NCBI GenBank assembly: GCA_965223825.1
Contig: OZ245018.1
Location: 3,038,001-3,102,000 of the forward strand
DNA from: CAJXQU01 sp965223825
Lineage (GTDB): Bacteria; Pseudomonadota; Gammaproteobacteria; CAJXQU01
Length of the DNA stretch: 64,000 nt
Reading direction: 5' to 3'
Made by a program: the position numbers and the translations under genes
The notes under the pieces: generated by a model
Database searches by the model: none
What the model saw: only the letters and a program-made list of their open reading frames with translations
What the model was told of the DNA's origin: nothing
Shown: positions 44,544-54,139 of the stretch, in pieces
Layout: every line of letters begins with the position of its first letter
Position numbering within the stretch: the first letter of the stretch is position 1

Positions 44544-44987
44544 TTATCGGCAGTTAGCTGGCAGATATTTATCAGCCAATGTGCCTGTGTTACAAGTCCA
44601 GACAATAGCTTCAGTAGGAGGTGTACCGGCTTCAAGTGCAGCACCTGCAGCTGATGGTACCAAGACAACCGTGTTAGACGCAGCTGGAGCAACCGCAGTA
44701 GTATAAGTGACAGTAATTGCACCAGCAGCACCAATACCTACAGCAGAAACGTTTGTTGTATCAACTGTATCAGTTGGGTCAACCCATCCAGAATCTAACG
44801 CAACGGCACTTGCAGCATTTTCAGCTACTAAGATTTTTGCCGCTGAAGCTAATGATAAACCTTCAGTTACACGTGCACGAATTGTGTAATCCTGATACGC
44901 AGGAATCGCCACTGCAGCAAGAATACCGATGATGGCAACCACGATCATGAGTTCGATCAATGTAAAACCTTGTTGTACTTTTTTCAT
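44544..44987 (-). CDS. pilA: Type IV major pilin PilA
   Basis: A type IVa pilin of 147 residues. The start at 44987 gives the short leader MKKVQQG and the cleavage/methylation site before FTLIELMIVVAIIGILAAVAIP; Glu5 is present. The C-terminal part has two Cys (WTCNTG and PANCR) that would form the disulfide loop. The middle is rich in Ala, Thr and Val (PSAAGAALEAG). GGAG lies before the ATG. The sigma-54 promoter at 45169-45184 and pilR next door show how it is controlled. Confidence 0.95.
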   Translation of the reverse strand: MKKVQQGFTLIELMIVVAIIGILAAVAIPAYQDYTIRARVTEGLSLASAAKILVAENAASAVALDSGWVDPTDTVDTTNVSAVGIGAAGAITVTYTTAVAPAASNTVVLVPSAAGAALEAGTPPTEAIVWTCNTGTLADKYLPANCR

Positions 44988-45168
44988 GTATAAAATCTCC
45001 AAACAAAAGACTAAACGTTACTTGGTACCGCCACCTCGGCTGCACCTCCACTAAACTAAATGGTCGGGTTTTGTATCGCCACGCACCGAGATTTCTTTAA
45101 TCATCGATTTGCTCTTTGCTCAACGTTCGTTCTGACCATCACCCAACACCGTGAGTTACGTTGACTAA

Positions 45169-45184
45169 AGCGAAGGACGTGCCA
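45169..45184 (-). promoter_or_regulatory. Sigma-54 promoter of pilA
   Basis: On the minus strand the site reads TGGCACG-TCCT-TCGCT, against the consensus TGGCACG-N4-TTGCW: one mismatch, with GG and GC at the correct spacing. Transcription would begin near 45157 and leave a leader of about 170 nt before pilA. It fits activation by the adjacent PilR. Confidence 0.8.
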
Positions 45185-45334
45185 GTTTTTTCATCCAGAG
45201 CATATTGGAACGTCACATTTATCTTAAGCTGATGTATTTATTGATATAAATATTTTTTCAGATCGCACGGTCATGTGCTGATTTTAGAAACATGGAGGGA
45301 ATTTCGCGAGTGCACCAACCACCTACGTCAGAAT

Positions 45335-45351
45335 GTGACGCTGAGCGTCAC
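45335..45351. promoter_or_regulatory. 17-bp palindrome upstream of the pilA promoter
   Basis: GTGACGCT-G-AGCGTCAC is a perfect inverted repeat, about 150 bp upstream of the sigma-54 site and 36 bp past the pilR stop. Its position suits an enhancer for PilR. It could also be a hairpin ending the pilR transcript, though no U-run follows. Confidence 0.5.
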
Positions 45352-45386
45352 CCATGTTTTGACACCATTAAAGAAAACGTAATCGA

Positions 45387-46703
45387 TCAGGCTTCCAAAC
45401 CCAATTTATCCAAACGGTAACGTAAGGCACGGAAACTGATCCCAAGCTTTTTCGCGGCGGCTGTTTTGTTCCAGCGTGTGGCTTCGAGCGCCGCGAGGAT
45501 CTGCTCGCGTTCTATCGAATCCATGTAGCTTTCCAGATCGAGCGCATCGGACTTCTTAGCAGTGTCACTATTTACAACATCGGGTAATTGTAGATCATCA
45601 ACATGAATGGATTCGTCGTCACACAGAGTCACGGCCCGTTCGAGGATATTTTCTAACTCACGCACGTTGCCGGGAAACGGATAGTGTTGAAGAGTTGTCC
45701 GCGCCGCATCGGATAAAACGTAAGTCTCACCGTAAGCTTCCGACAACGTGTGCAGAATATGCGCGGCAAGCAAGATCACATCATCGCCGCGATCGCGTAA
45801 TGGCGGCACCTTTAGTTCGATCACATTAATACGATAAAACAAATCCTGACGGAATAGATTGTCTTCCACCATGTTGGCTAGGTCTTTATGTGTCGCACTC
45901 AAAATACGCACATCCACCTGCTCTTCTTTTTGCGCGCCCACTGGGCGGATGGCTTTTTCCTGAATCGCACGCAATAACTTCACTTGCATCGGCAACGGTA
46001 ATTCTGCGACTTCGTCTAAAAATAACGTGCCGCCACTCGCCACTTGAAACAGACCTTGTTTATCCGTGTGTGCGCCGGTGAAGCTGCCTTTTACATGTCC
46101 AAAAAATTCGCTCTCCATTAATTCCGCAGGGATCGCACCGCAGTTAACTGGCACAAAACTTTTATCCGATCGCGATCCTTGCTCATGGATCATACGTGCG
46201 ACGAGTTCTTTGCCCGTGCCCGACTCACCACTGATATAAATCGGCGCTTGCGATCGGGCCAGTTTTTTTATGGTATTGCGGAGTTTCGTGATCGCACTGG
46301 ATTCGCCGATCAACACAGGGCCAGATTGCGCGCGTTGTGCAGCCAGTTTAAGCGCGTTGGAAACTAAGTTTCGTAACGCATCCAGATCAACCGGTTTCGT
46401 TACAAAATCAAATGCGCCATTTTTCAGCGCCTTGATCGCCGTTTCCATACTGCCATGTGCGGTTAAGACCGCGACGGGGAGATCAGGATATTGCAGCTGA
46501 ATGTATTCAACGAGATCAAGTCCATCGCCATCGGGTAGACGCATGTCAGTGAGGCACAAATCGAATTGTTGATCAGCCAGTTTGAGTCGCGCCTCTTGCA
46601 AATCTGCAGCGGTTTCGCAGGGAATATTCATGCGTTCAAGGGTGATCGAGAGCAGCTCGCGAATATCCGGCTCGTCGTCCACGATCAGCGTTGTGGCCAT
46701 CAT
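45387..46703 (-). CDS. pilR: Sigma-54 dependent response regulator PilR
   Basis: A 438-residue NtrC-type activator. It has a receiver domain with the phospho-Asp in CLTDMRLPDGDG (near 53), an AAA+ domain with Walker A GESGTGKE (near 159), the sigma-54 contact loop GSFTGA (near 207-212, GAFTGA in most members), Walker B GGTLFLDEV, and a C-terminal Fis-type helix-turn-helix (KTAAAKKLGISFRALRYRL). It follows pilS by 10 bp and lies next to pilA, the gene it should activate. There may be two usable ATG codons at the start. Confidence 0.95.
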   Translation of the reverse strand: MMATTLIVDDEPDIRELLSITLERMNIPCETAADLQEARLKLADQQFDLCLTDMRLPDGDGLDLVEYIQLQYPDLPVAVLTAHGSMETAIKALKNGAFDFVTKPVDLDALRNLVSNALKLAAQRAQSGPVLIGESSAITKLRNTIKKLARSQAPIYISGESGTGKELVARMIHEQGSRSDKSFVPVNCGAIPAELMESEFFGHVKGSFTGAHTDKQGLFQVASGGTLFLDEVAELPLPMQVKLLRAIQEKAIRPVGAQKEEQVDVRILSATHKDLANMVEDNLFRQDLFYRINVIELKVPPLRDRGDDVILLAAHILHTLSEAYGETYVLSDAARTTLQHYPFPGNVRELENILERAVTLCDDESIHVDDLQLPDVVNSDTAKKSDALDLESYMDSIEREQILAALEATRWNKTAAAKKLGISFRALRYRLDKLGLEA

Positions 46704-46713
46704 GTGATCTTAC

Positions 46714-48321
46714 TCAGTCTATTTGAATCTGTTTATCGGGATGCGGAAAGGTGATACGGAAACAACAACCGGTTTCCGAGTTCGCCTGTAATGCCAGTAA
46801 TGCTTGATTGGCTTCACACAATTCCGAAGCAATATAGAGGCCAAGCCCCGTTCCACCAGTGCGTGTGCGATCGGTAAAAAACGGTTCGAAAATCTTATCA
46901 GCCAATTCAGACGCAATGCCGGGACCTGTATCGATCACATCCAATATTGGCCGACCTGAATTTTCCATGATTGAAACGACCAGCTGTATTTTTGGATCGT
47001 GCTCGCTATAGCGCAAGGCATTTTCACTCAGGTTAATCAGTACCTGGTAAAGCTGGCTTTGATCCATCGTCACGAACAGATCTACCGGCTCGACGCTGAT
47101 GGTCATCGCCGCCTTTGTGAGCTGATGATGCTGACGGAATTCTTGTTCAAATTTGTTTAACCATGGCGCGATCGGGAAGCTTTCCGGAACAGAATCATCG
47201 CGCCGCCCAAGTCCAAGCACATTCTCGATAATTTTATTTACACGTGATGAGTGATCGCGAATGATCTGGATTAACCGCTGATCGGTCGAAGGTAAACTTT
47301 CTGATTCAGCGAGTAACTGCCCTGCATGGCTGATCGCGCCAAGCGGGTTTCGTACTTCATGCGCGATACTGGCGGTGAGTTGGCCCAGCGAGGCCAGTTT
47401 TAATTGTTGTGCACGTTGTCGGATTGCGGCGGCATCTTCTAGGAAGATCAGCACTTCGGACTGCTGTTCTGGCCCGAGTGAGGTCAGTGAGACTTGAATA
47501 TCCGACGCGCGCGAAGCCGGACGGATCATCCGCGTGGGCGGATCACCTTTTAACCACTGTTGGACATGAGTATTCAATTCAGGCGAAACAACAAACAACA
47601 TGCGCTTATCCATCGGCGCTGTTTCACCTAAAAAATGCACAGCCGACGCATTTGCCAGCATGATCATGCCACTTTGGTTCACCACCATCACACCAGATCG
47701 CATGCGCTGCACAATGCGTGCATTTAGTCGCGAGAGGTTTTCCAGATCTTCACCGCGCTGGGCTGCGAGCGCTTCACTTTCACGCAAGCGTCCGGCCAGT
47801 GTATATGCGAGAAACGCGGTCATAAAAAAAATCGCACCAAGCAAACCTGCTTGCATGTAGTTACTGACACCATAAAAATAGGTCTGTAATAAAGTTTCCA
47901 CGGAAAGCACGATCAACGATGCAATCGCCGCAAAGAAATACGCCGTGCGGCCCATGAGTAATAAACTCGCCGCTGCTACACTGATCACCAGTAATAACCC
48001 TAAGCCACTACTGACACCACCGCTGGTGAACAGCAAGATCGCCAACACACTAAAATCCAGCATCACTTGTAGTAACGTGTCACGCCGAAATGAAAGCGAA
48101 CGTTGCTCTGTGAGTAAAAATGACAAGATCGCAAAACCCAAATAGGCGAACACGGTAATGCGAAAGAAGGTGGGTAAAATTTGACCAAACTGATCCGGCA
48201 AATAGCCGGAGACGATCAACAAGCTCATGCTGAGCGCAAGGAATATACGATAGCCACCAAAAAACCGAAGCGCTTGCCAGCCAGACTGTTCCCAATCTGA
48301 CTTCTCAGAAAGTGCTGTCAT
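46714..48321 (-). CDS. pilS: Sensor histidine kinase PilS
   Basis: A 535-residue membrane kinase. Six hydrophobic segments fill residues 20-185, then a PAS-like domain (about 210-310), the phosphorylated His in SIAHEVRNPLGAISHAG (near 324) and an ATPase domain with NLSENALRYS, DTGPGI and GTGLGLYIA. It starts in an ATGA overlap with the small membrane-protein gene. It is the partner of PilR for pilin expression. Confidence 0.95.
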   Translation of the reverse strand: MTALSEKSDWEQSGWQALRFFGGYRIFLALSMSLLIVSGYLPDQFGQILPTFFRITVFAYLGFAILSFLLTEQRSLSFRRDTLLQVMLDFSVLAILLFTSGGVSSGLGLLLVISVAAASLLLMGRTAYFFAAIASLIVLSVETLLQTYFYGVSNYMQAGLLGAIFFMTAFLAYTLAGRLRESEALAAQRGEDLENLSRLNARIVQRMRSGVMVVNQSGMIMLANASAVHFLGETAPMDKRMLFVVSPELNTHVQQWLKGDPPTRMIRPASRASDIQVSLTSLGPEQQSEVLIFLEDAAAIRQRAQQLKLASLGQLTASIAHEVRNPLGAISHAGQLLAESESLPSTDQRLIQIIRDHSSRVNKIIENVLGLGRRDDSVPESFPIAPWLNKFEQEFRQHHQLTKAAMTISVEPVDLFVTMDQSQLYQVLINLSENALRYSEHDPKIQLVVSIMENSGRPILDVIDTGPGIASELADKIFEPFFTDRTRTGGTGLGLYIASELCEANQALLALQANSETGCCFRITFPHPDKQIQID

Positions 48322-48584
48322 GAATCGGCCTGATCTCGCTGGTAGGCAATCCGATGTTCATCTGAACAGAAAAAACGCGGCTGTTCAGACACCTGCTGCA
48401 AAATTGCATCGGACTCAGGTAAGTAAACACCGCACTGCGCGCAGGGCTGCATCTTTTGACGCTGGCTGGTTGCTGACGGTTTATTTTTCAAATGTGGTAA
48501 GCGTTTATTGAAAAGCCGTTTCAAAAACACGAACACCGCTCCCAATAACAAACCAATTAATACGACTCGAATTAATCCTAACAC
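48318..48584 (-). CDS. PP0621-type small membrane protein upstream of pilS
   Basis: An 88-residue protein with one N-terminal membrane helix (VVLIGLLLGAVFVFLK) and a C-terminal domain with CAQCGVYLPESDA and FFCSDEHR, whose Cys and His could bind zinc. Such proteins stand before pilS in many pseudomonad-like genomes. The start is the GTG at 48584, because GGAGG lies 9 bases before it. It overlaps pilS by 4 bp. Function unknown. Confidence 0.75.
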   Translation of the reverse strand: MLGLIRVVLIGLLLGAVFVFLKRLFNKRLPHLKNKPSATSQRQKMQPCAQCGVYLPESDAILQQVSEQPRFFCSDEHRIAYQRDQADS

Positions 48585-48727
48585 TGCAATTCGCCTCCAT
48601 CTGAGATAAAATTTAATCACTTAAACATGTCAGATTGATCGTAAAACAATTAATTCGATCCGTATTCACTAACACACCTAATTCCTACAGCAATTTCCAT
48701 GCGCACAAGCACAGGATCTCACGGATT

Positions 48728-49894
48728 ATGAATCTTCACGAATATCAAGCCAAACAACTTTTCTCGGATTACGGTATTCCCGTTCCGGCCGGTAAATCAG
48801 CGCGCTCCGTCGAAGAAGCGCTGCGACATGCGAAAGATCTGCACAGCGACGGCTGGGTGATCAAAGCGCAAATTCACGCGGGCGGGCGCGGCAAAGGGGG
48901 GGGCGTAAAGTTAGCCGACTCGCTCGAAGATGTTGAACATCTCGTCTCGCAAATGCTTAGTAAACGCCTCATTACACATCAAACCGGACCAGAAGGGCAG
49001 CCGGTGCATTGCGTGATGGTGCAAAGCAAGTCTGAGATTAAGACTGAGCTTTATCTCAGCATGCTGGTCGATCGCGCGCGTAAACGCATTGCGATTATTG
49101 TGTCTACGGAGGGAGGCGTGAATATCGAAGAGGTGGCAGATCAATCACCTGAGAAGATTTTTTCGTTGACCATTGATCCGGTTATGGGCCTGCAAGCCTA
49201 CCAAAGTCGGCAACTCGGTCATGCTCTCAAGCTGAATAAAGCGCAACGGCAAGAGCTCGATCAGATGCTCAAAGCAATGTATCGCCTTTTCCTAGAAAAG
49301 GACTTGAGCCTGATCGAAATTAACCCTTTGATTATAAATAACGCTGATCGGCTGGAAGCACTCGACGCAAAAGTGACGATCGACGATAACGCACTTTACC
49401 GCCAGGAAGTGCTGGCCGAATGGCGCGATCGCGAACAGGAAGATCCGACAGAGTCTGAAGCACGCCGCTTTGATTTAAACTTCGTTCGCCTTGAAGGTAA
49501 TATTGGTTGCATGGTAAATGGTGCGGGTCTTGCGATGGCGACCATGGATATTATTCAGCTTTACGGCGGAAAACCGGCAAATTTTCTGGATGTAGGTGGT
49601 GGTACCACAGCGGAAAAAGTCGCCGAAGCGTTTAAGTTGATTGTCTCCTCACCAGGGATTGAAGCGATTCTGGTGAATATTTTCGGCGGCATTGTGCGTT
49701 GTGATCTGATCGCGGACGGGGTGATCAAAGCCGTGAAAGAAGTTGGTATTACCATTCCCATTGTGGTGCGTTTAGAAGGCACAAATGTCGAACAGGGCAA
49801 AGCCCTTTTGGATGCGAGTGGGTTGGATGTGATCACGGCGGATGATTTGGATGACGCAGCACGAAAAGCCGTCGCCGCAACAGGAGACCAGTGA
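48728..49894 (+). CDS. sucC: Succinyl-CoA synthetase beta subunit
   Basis: The beta subunit of ADP-forming succinyl-CoA synthetase, 388 residues as in E. coli. It starts MNLHEYQAKQLF and holds the ATP-grasp nucleotide site (KAQIHAGGRGKGGGVK), the metal-binding EINPL and the GGIVRCD segment. An uninterrupted run of eight G (48896-48903) encodes the GGG of the nucleotide loop. sucD follows after 1 bp. The sucAB genes are not adjacent, so the set is separated from 2-oxoglutarate dehydrogenase. Confidence 0.95.
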   Translation: MNLHEYQAKQLFSDYGIPVPAGKSARSVEEALRHAKDLHSDGWVIKAQIHAGGRGKGGGVKLADSLEDVEHLVSQMLSKRLITHQTGPEGQPVHCVMVQSKSEIKTELYLSMLVDRARKRIAIIVSTEGGVNIEEVADQSPEKIFSLTIDPVMGLQAYQSRQLGHALKLNKAQRQELDQMLKAMYRLFLEKDLSLIEINPLIINNADRLEALDAKVTIDDNALYRQEVLAEWRDREQEDPTESEARRFDLNFVRLEGNIGCMVNGAGLAMATMDIIQLYGGKPANFLDVGGGTTAEKVAEAFKLIVSSPGIEAILVNIFGGIVRCDLIADGVIKAVKEVGITIPIVVRLEGTNVEQGKALLDASGLDVITADDLDDAARKAVAATGDQ

Positions 49895-49895
49895 C

Positions 49896-50777
49896 ATGAC
49901 CGTATTGATTGATAAAAACACCAAGGTAATTTGTCAGGGCATCACGGGGCGACAGGGCAGCTTCCATACACAACAAGCCATTGAATACGGTACGCAAATG
50001 GTCGCCGGTGTCACACCCGGACGTGGTGGCGAAACGCACCTTGGTTTACCGGTTTTCGATACGGTATACAAAGCCGCGATGGAAACCGATGCGAACGCAA
50101 GTCTGATTCTTGTACCACCAGCGTTTGCGGCAGAAGCGATCATCGAAGCGGCAGAAGCGGGGATAAAAACCATTGTCTGCATCACGGAAGGCATTCCCGT
50201 GCTCGACATGCTGAAAGTCAAAACCAGTCTGATGCAATATCCTGACGCCGTTCTGATTGGCCCAAACTGCCCCGGTGTTATTTCGCCAGGACAATGCAAA
50301 ATCGGCATCATGCCCGGCAGCATTCATAAACCCGGGACGATCGGTATTGTTTCACGATCAGGCACGCTCACTTACGAAGCCGTGCATCAAACCACGCAAT
50401 TAGGCATGGGCCAAAGTACCTGTATTGGAATTGGTGGCGATCCAATTCATGGTATGAACTTTATCGATTGCTTACGCCTATTTGAAAATGATCCCGGTAC
50501 ACAAGGCATTATTATGGTCGGCGAGATCGGCGGTAGCGCGGAAGAAGAAGCAGCAGAATTTATTGCTCAATATGTCAATAAACCCGTCATCGCATATATT
50601 GCCGGTATCACTGCACCTCCGGGCAAACGCATGGGTCACGCCGGTGCCATTATTGCGGGCGGAAAAGGCACCGCAGAACATAAATTCGCTGCATTGGAAG
50701 CTGCGGGTATCAGTATTACTCGTTCACCAGCAGCGCTCGGCTCAACACTCGCTTCAATAATGCTGGAGAAATCATGA
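49896..50777 (+). CDS. sucD: Succinyl-CoA synthetase alpha subunit
   Basis: The alpha subunit, 293 residues. The CoA-binding N-terminal domain starts TKVICQGITGRQGSFHT, and the active-site His lies in the region GKRMGHAGAIIAGGKGT. Earlier in-frame start codons fall inside sucC; the ATG at 49896 with CAGGAGA upstream is clear. It overlaps nadE as ATGA, an unusual operon partner in enterobacteria but seen elsewhere. Confidence 0.95.
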   Translation: MTVLIDKNTKVICQGITGRQGSFHTQQAIEYGTQMVAGVTPGRGGETHLGLPVFDTVYKAAMETDANASLILVPPAFAAEAIIEAAEAGIKTIVCITEGIPVLDMLKVKTSLMQYPDAVLIGPNCPGVISPGQCKIGIMPGSIHKPGTIGIVSRSGTLTYEAVHQTTQLGMGQSTCIGIGGDPIHGMNFIDCLRLFENDPGTQGIIMVGEIGGSAEEEAAEFIAQYVNKPVIAYIAGITAPPGKRMGHAGAIIAGGKGTAEHKFAALEAAGISITRSPAALGSTLASIMLEKS

Positions 50778-52387
50778 TCCGAGTCGCACTCGCTCAACTG
50801 AATTTACACGTTGGTCACATCGCCGCTAATGCCGACAAAGTCATCGATGCAGCACGGCGCGCTCGGGATGAATTAAAGGCTGATATCGTTATTTATCCCG
50901 AACTGACGTTGACCGGTTATCCGCCGGAAGATCTCCTACTTCGACCGCATTTGTATGAGCTGGTCAATCGGGCACTGGCGAAAATATGCCAACAGGTGGT
51001 GGATATTGATCTCATCATCGGCTACCCAAGGCGCGACAAGGGCAAGATTTTCAACAGCTGTTCTTTGATCCGAAATGGGAAAATTGAAACCACCTACGAC
51101 AAGCAACATTTGCCGAACTATAACGTGTTTGATGAAAAACGTTATTTTGCATCGGGCGATCAAGCCTGCGTGATCAACGTCAAAGACATTCCGATCGCGC
51201 TGAGTATTTGTGAAGATATTTGGGTTGCAGGCACTGGGAAACAAGCCAGCGATGCCGGCGCTGAGATCATGTTCAATCTAAATGCATCACCTTATCACCA
51301 GGATAAACGTGATGAACGTATTGATGCACTCAAATCCACGGTGGCAGAAAGCCAAATGCCCATTGTCTACGTCAATATGGTCGGCGGTCAGGACGAATTG
51401 GTTTTTGATGGCGGCTCGATCGTCATGGATGCAAATGGTCAGCAGTGTTTTCATGCGCCGGATTTTGTTGAAGATGTCTATCTTGTCGAGCTTGATCAAC
51501 ACACCGTCCGTCATGATTATCCCGCTAGCCCGCGCATCATGATTCCCGAAGAACACATCTATCAAGCGCTCGTATTGGGCGTTCGCGACTATGCACAGAA
51601 AAATCATTTTAAAGGTGCCGTGCTGGGCCTATCAGGCGGAATCGACTCCGCACTGACTGCCGCGATCGCCGCTGATGCGCTCGGTGGAGAAAATGTCGAA
51701 GCGGTGCTCATGCCATCACGCTACACGGCGGACATGAGTAACGAAGATGCAATTCTTGAAGCCGACGCCCTGAAAATCAAACACTACTCTATCCCGATCG
51801 CGGGGCCGTTTAACGCCTTCCGCGAAAGCCTGCACGAGTTGATCGATGGTACGCCGAAAGACACGACGGAAGAAAATATTCAAGCACGCTGCCGTGGCGT
51901 TATCCTCATGGCATTCTCTAACAAACGCGGCACCTTGTTATTAACAACCGGCAATAAGAGCGAAATGTCTGTCGGTTATGCAACCCTTTACGGCGATATG
52001 GCGGGCGGTTTTGCACCATTAAAAGACATCTCGAAACTCATGGTTTATCGCCTCTGCGAATGGCGTAATACGCTCTCGCCCGTGATCCCGCAACGCGTGA
52101 TCGACCGACCACCTTCAGCAGAACTTGCACCGGATCAGAAAGATTCTGACTCGCTACCACCGTATGAAATCCTCGATCCGATTCTAGAAGCGTATATCGA
52201 ACGAGACGAAACACCGGAGCAAATTATCGCGCGTGGTTTTGAGCAAGCTGTCGTTGAGCGTATCGTCATGCTGGTTGACCGGAATGAATATAAGCGACGA
52301 CAAGCCGCACCGGGCGTCCGCATTACAAAACGTGCGTTTGGACGTGATCGGCGTTATCCGATCACCTCAGGTTATCGAGAATTTTAG
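50774..52387 (+). CDS. nadE: Glutamine-dependent NAD+ synthetase
   Basis: A 537-residue two-domain enzyme making NAD from nicotinate adenine dinucleotide. The N-terminal nitrilase-like amidase (1-250) has Glu in YPELTLTGYPPED, Lys in YDKQHLPNY and the nucleophilic Cys in LSICEDIW. The C-terminal synthetase has the PP-loop GLSGGIDSALTAA (near 283-295). It overlaps sucD by 4 bp and is followed by dinB after 11 bp. Confidence 0.96.
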   Translation: MIRVALAQLNLHVGHIAANADKVIDAARRARDELKADIVIYPELTLTGYPPEDLLLRPHLYELVNRALAKICQQVVDIDLIIGYPRRDKGKIFNSCSLIRNGKIETTYDKQHLPNYNVFDEKRYFASGDQACVINVKDIPIALSICEDIWVAGTGKQASDAGAEIMFNLNASPYHQDKRDERIDALKSTVAESQMPIVYVNMVGGQDELVFDGGSIVMDANGQQCFHAPDFVEDVYLVELDQHTVRHDYPASPRIMIPEEHIYQALVLGVRDYAQKNHFKGAVLGLSGGIDSALTAAIAADALGGENVEAVLMPSRYTADMSNEDAILEADALKIKHYSIPIAGPFNAFRESLHELIDGTPKDTTEENIQARCRGVILMAFSNKRGTLLLTTGNKSEMSVGYATLYGDMAGGFAPLKDISKLMVYRLCEWRNTLSPVIPQRVIDRPPSAELAPDQKDSDSLPPYEILDPILEAYIERDETPEQIIARGFEQAVVERIVMLVDRNEYKRRQAAPGVRITKRAFGRDRRYPITSGYREF

Positions 52388-52398
52388 CGCGGAGCTGA

Positions 52399-53481
52399 AT
52401 GTCTGATCCGGTAATGCGTAAGATCATTCACATCGACATGGATGCGTTTTACGCCTCCGTCGAACAGCGTGATCAGCCAGAATACCGAAACCGCCCCGTC
52501 ATTGTCGGTGGCGATCCAGGCCGACGTGGCGTAGTAGCCGCCTGTAGTTACGAAGCACGCCAATACGGAATTCATTCCGCGATGCCGGCGTCACGCGCAA
52601 AACGGCTCTGCCCAGATGCGATATTCTTACGCCCACGTATGACAGTTTACCGCGAAGTCTCAGCCCAGATCCGCGAGATTTTTCAGGAGTACACCTCGCT
52701 CATCGAACCGCTCTCCCTTGATGAAGCCTATCTCGATGTCACCGATGCAGATCATTGCCAAGGCTCCGCAACGTTGATCGCAAAAGAGATAAAAACACAG
52801 ATTAAATTACGTACAAACCTGATCGCGTCTGCTGGTATTTCATACAATAAATTCTTAGCAAAAATTGCTTCAGATATGGACAAGCCAGACGGTCTATTTT
52901 TAATTAAACCCGATCAAGGAGAAGCCTTCATCGAACAATTACCGATCGGAAAATTCTACGGCATCGGCCCAGCAACAGAAGCGCGGATGAAATCACACAA
53001 CATTCATAACGGTGCGGATCTTAAATCCTGGAAAAAAACAGATCTCATCGCAAAATTTGGTAAAGTTGGTACTCACTACTACCAAATTGCGCGTGGATTA
53101 GACACCCGCCCCGTCAACCCAACACGGGTTCGTAAGTCACTGGGTAGTGAACATACGTTTGACGAAGATCTGATCGCACCCAAAATCATACAGGATGAGT
53201 TGGCTAAAATCGTTGAAAAGGTCGCTCACAATCTGCAAGAAAAACAACTCAGCGCTAAAACACTAACAATAAAAATTAAGTACGATGACTTTGAACAGAT
53301 CACACGTAGTCGCACCTTGAGCGAGTATTTCGACCACGCTGAAACTATGCAAAAACAATTACCATTTTTATTGCAAGATACCGAGATTGGGCATCGTAAA
53401 GTCCGCTTGCTTGGCGTCAGCGCATCGAACTTAATCGAAGAGAAAACACATTCTGAACTGCAACTGGGCTTATTCATCTGA
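52399..53481 (+). CDS. dinB: DNA polymerase IV
   Basis: A Y-family translesion polymerase of 360 residues. The catalytic acidic residues are in HIDMDAFYASVE (near 10) and SLDEAYLDVT (near 104-113), with the fingers segment ACSYEARQYGI. The end QLGLFI matches the short C-terminal clamp-binding motif of the family. It is the last gene of the sucC-sucD-nadE-dinB run. No LexA box was recognised in the short gap before it. Confidence 0.95.
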   Translation: MSDPVMRKIIHIDMDAFYASVEQRDQPEYRNRPVIVGGDPGRRGVVAACSYEARQYGIHSAMPASRAKRLCPDAIFLRPRMTVYREVSAQIREIFQEYTSLIEPLSLDEAYLDVTDADHCQGSATLIAKEIKTQIKLRTNLIASAGISYNKFLAKIASDMDKPDGLFLIKPDQGEAFIEQLPIGKFYGIGPATEARMKSHNIHNGADLKSWKKTDLIAKFGKVGTHYYQIARGLDTRPVNPTRVRKSLGSEHTFDEDLIAPKIIQDELAKIVEKVAHNLQEKQLSAKTLTIKIKYDDFEQITRSRTLSEYFDHAETMQKQLPFLLQDTEIGHRKVRLLGVSASNLIEEKTHSELQLGLFI

Positions 53482-53557
53482 GAACTAATTCACACCAGTC
53501 TCATCAAAAAAAACCAGACCCGCTTGCGCCACTAGAAAACACTTTAAGGAATAAACG

Positions 53558-54076
53558 ATGCGAAACCTAAACAATATCTATCTTGGCACACTGCTTATCG
53601 CGAGCTTAATTCGTTCGGTTGGATTGCATGCAGAGCCCATAGTCGAAACAAATAAATTAGATGCCTCACCAGCTGAACATATAGCTGTTGATGTCTACAA
53701 AAGCCCCAATTGTGGTTGCTGCGAAAAATGGATAGATCACATCAAGCAAGCTGGATTCAAAGCAACCATTCATCATCCCCCAACGTTAAATGCCCTTAAA
53801 TCCAAACTAGGCCTCCCACAAGCCGCTCAATCTTGCCACACTGCGGTAACCGAGCAGGGCTTTATTTTCGAAGGTCACGTACCATCGAAATTCATGACCC
53901 AATTTACCCAAAATCCTCCTAAAGAGGCGATGGGCCTTGCGGTGCCAAAAATGCCGGTTGGATCACCAGGAATGGAAATGGGTGATCGTTTCCAGCCTTA
54001 TACAATCAAACAACTGAATAAAGATGGTAGCGTTCAAGATTATGCCGAGATGGAAAACTATAAAATGCAATTTTGA
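53558..54076 (+). CDS. DUF411 family secreted metal-binding protein
   Basis: A 172-residue protein with a signal peptide and a DUF411 core: YKSPNCGCCEKWIDHIKQAGF (Cys near 53, 55, 56), then QSCHTAV, VEGHVPS-like FEGHVPSKF and GLAVPKMPVGSPGMEMGD. Family members are tied to copper or other metals in the periplasm, mostly by context. It is the last core gene before the second island. Confidence 0.85.
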   Translation: MRNLNNIYLGTLLIASLIRSVGLHAEPIVETNKLDASPAEHIAVDVYKSPNCGCCEKWIDHIKQAGFKATIHHPPTLNALKSKLGLPQAAQSCHTAVTEQGFIFEGHVPSKFMTQFTQNPPKEAMGLAVPKMPVGSPGMEMGDRFQPYTIKQLNKDGSVQDYAEMENYKMQF

Positions 54077-54139
54077 AGATTTCTTAACGCAACCAAAGAC
54101 AACTTACGGTTAAGGAGTAAACAAACTCAACGGATACGC

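Larger units (their letters stand above)
45003..45386. other. pilR-pilA intergenic region
   Basis: About 380 bp that hold the pilA leader, its sigma-54 promoter, AT-rich DNA between promoter and palindrome (suited to bending) and the 17-bp palindrome. No further gene was seen. Confidence 0.6.

Noticed and set aside
48728..50777. sucCD read as malate-CoA ligase (mtkAB) of a serine-cycle methylotroph
   Set aside because: Lengths and sequence fit ordinary SucC and SucD, and no serine-cycle gene is near. The two families are hard to separate by eye, so it stays possible but unsupported.
13666..53481. Many further open frames of 60-150 residues opposite or inside the core genes
   Set aside because: They lie wholly within clear genes in other frames, lack ribosome sites and show no family features.
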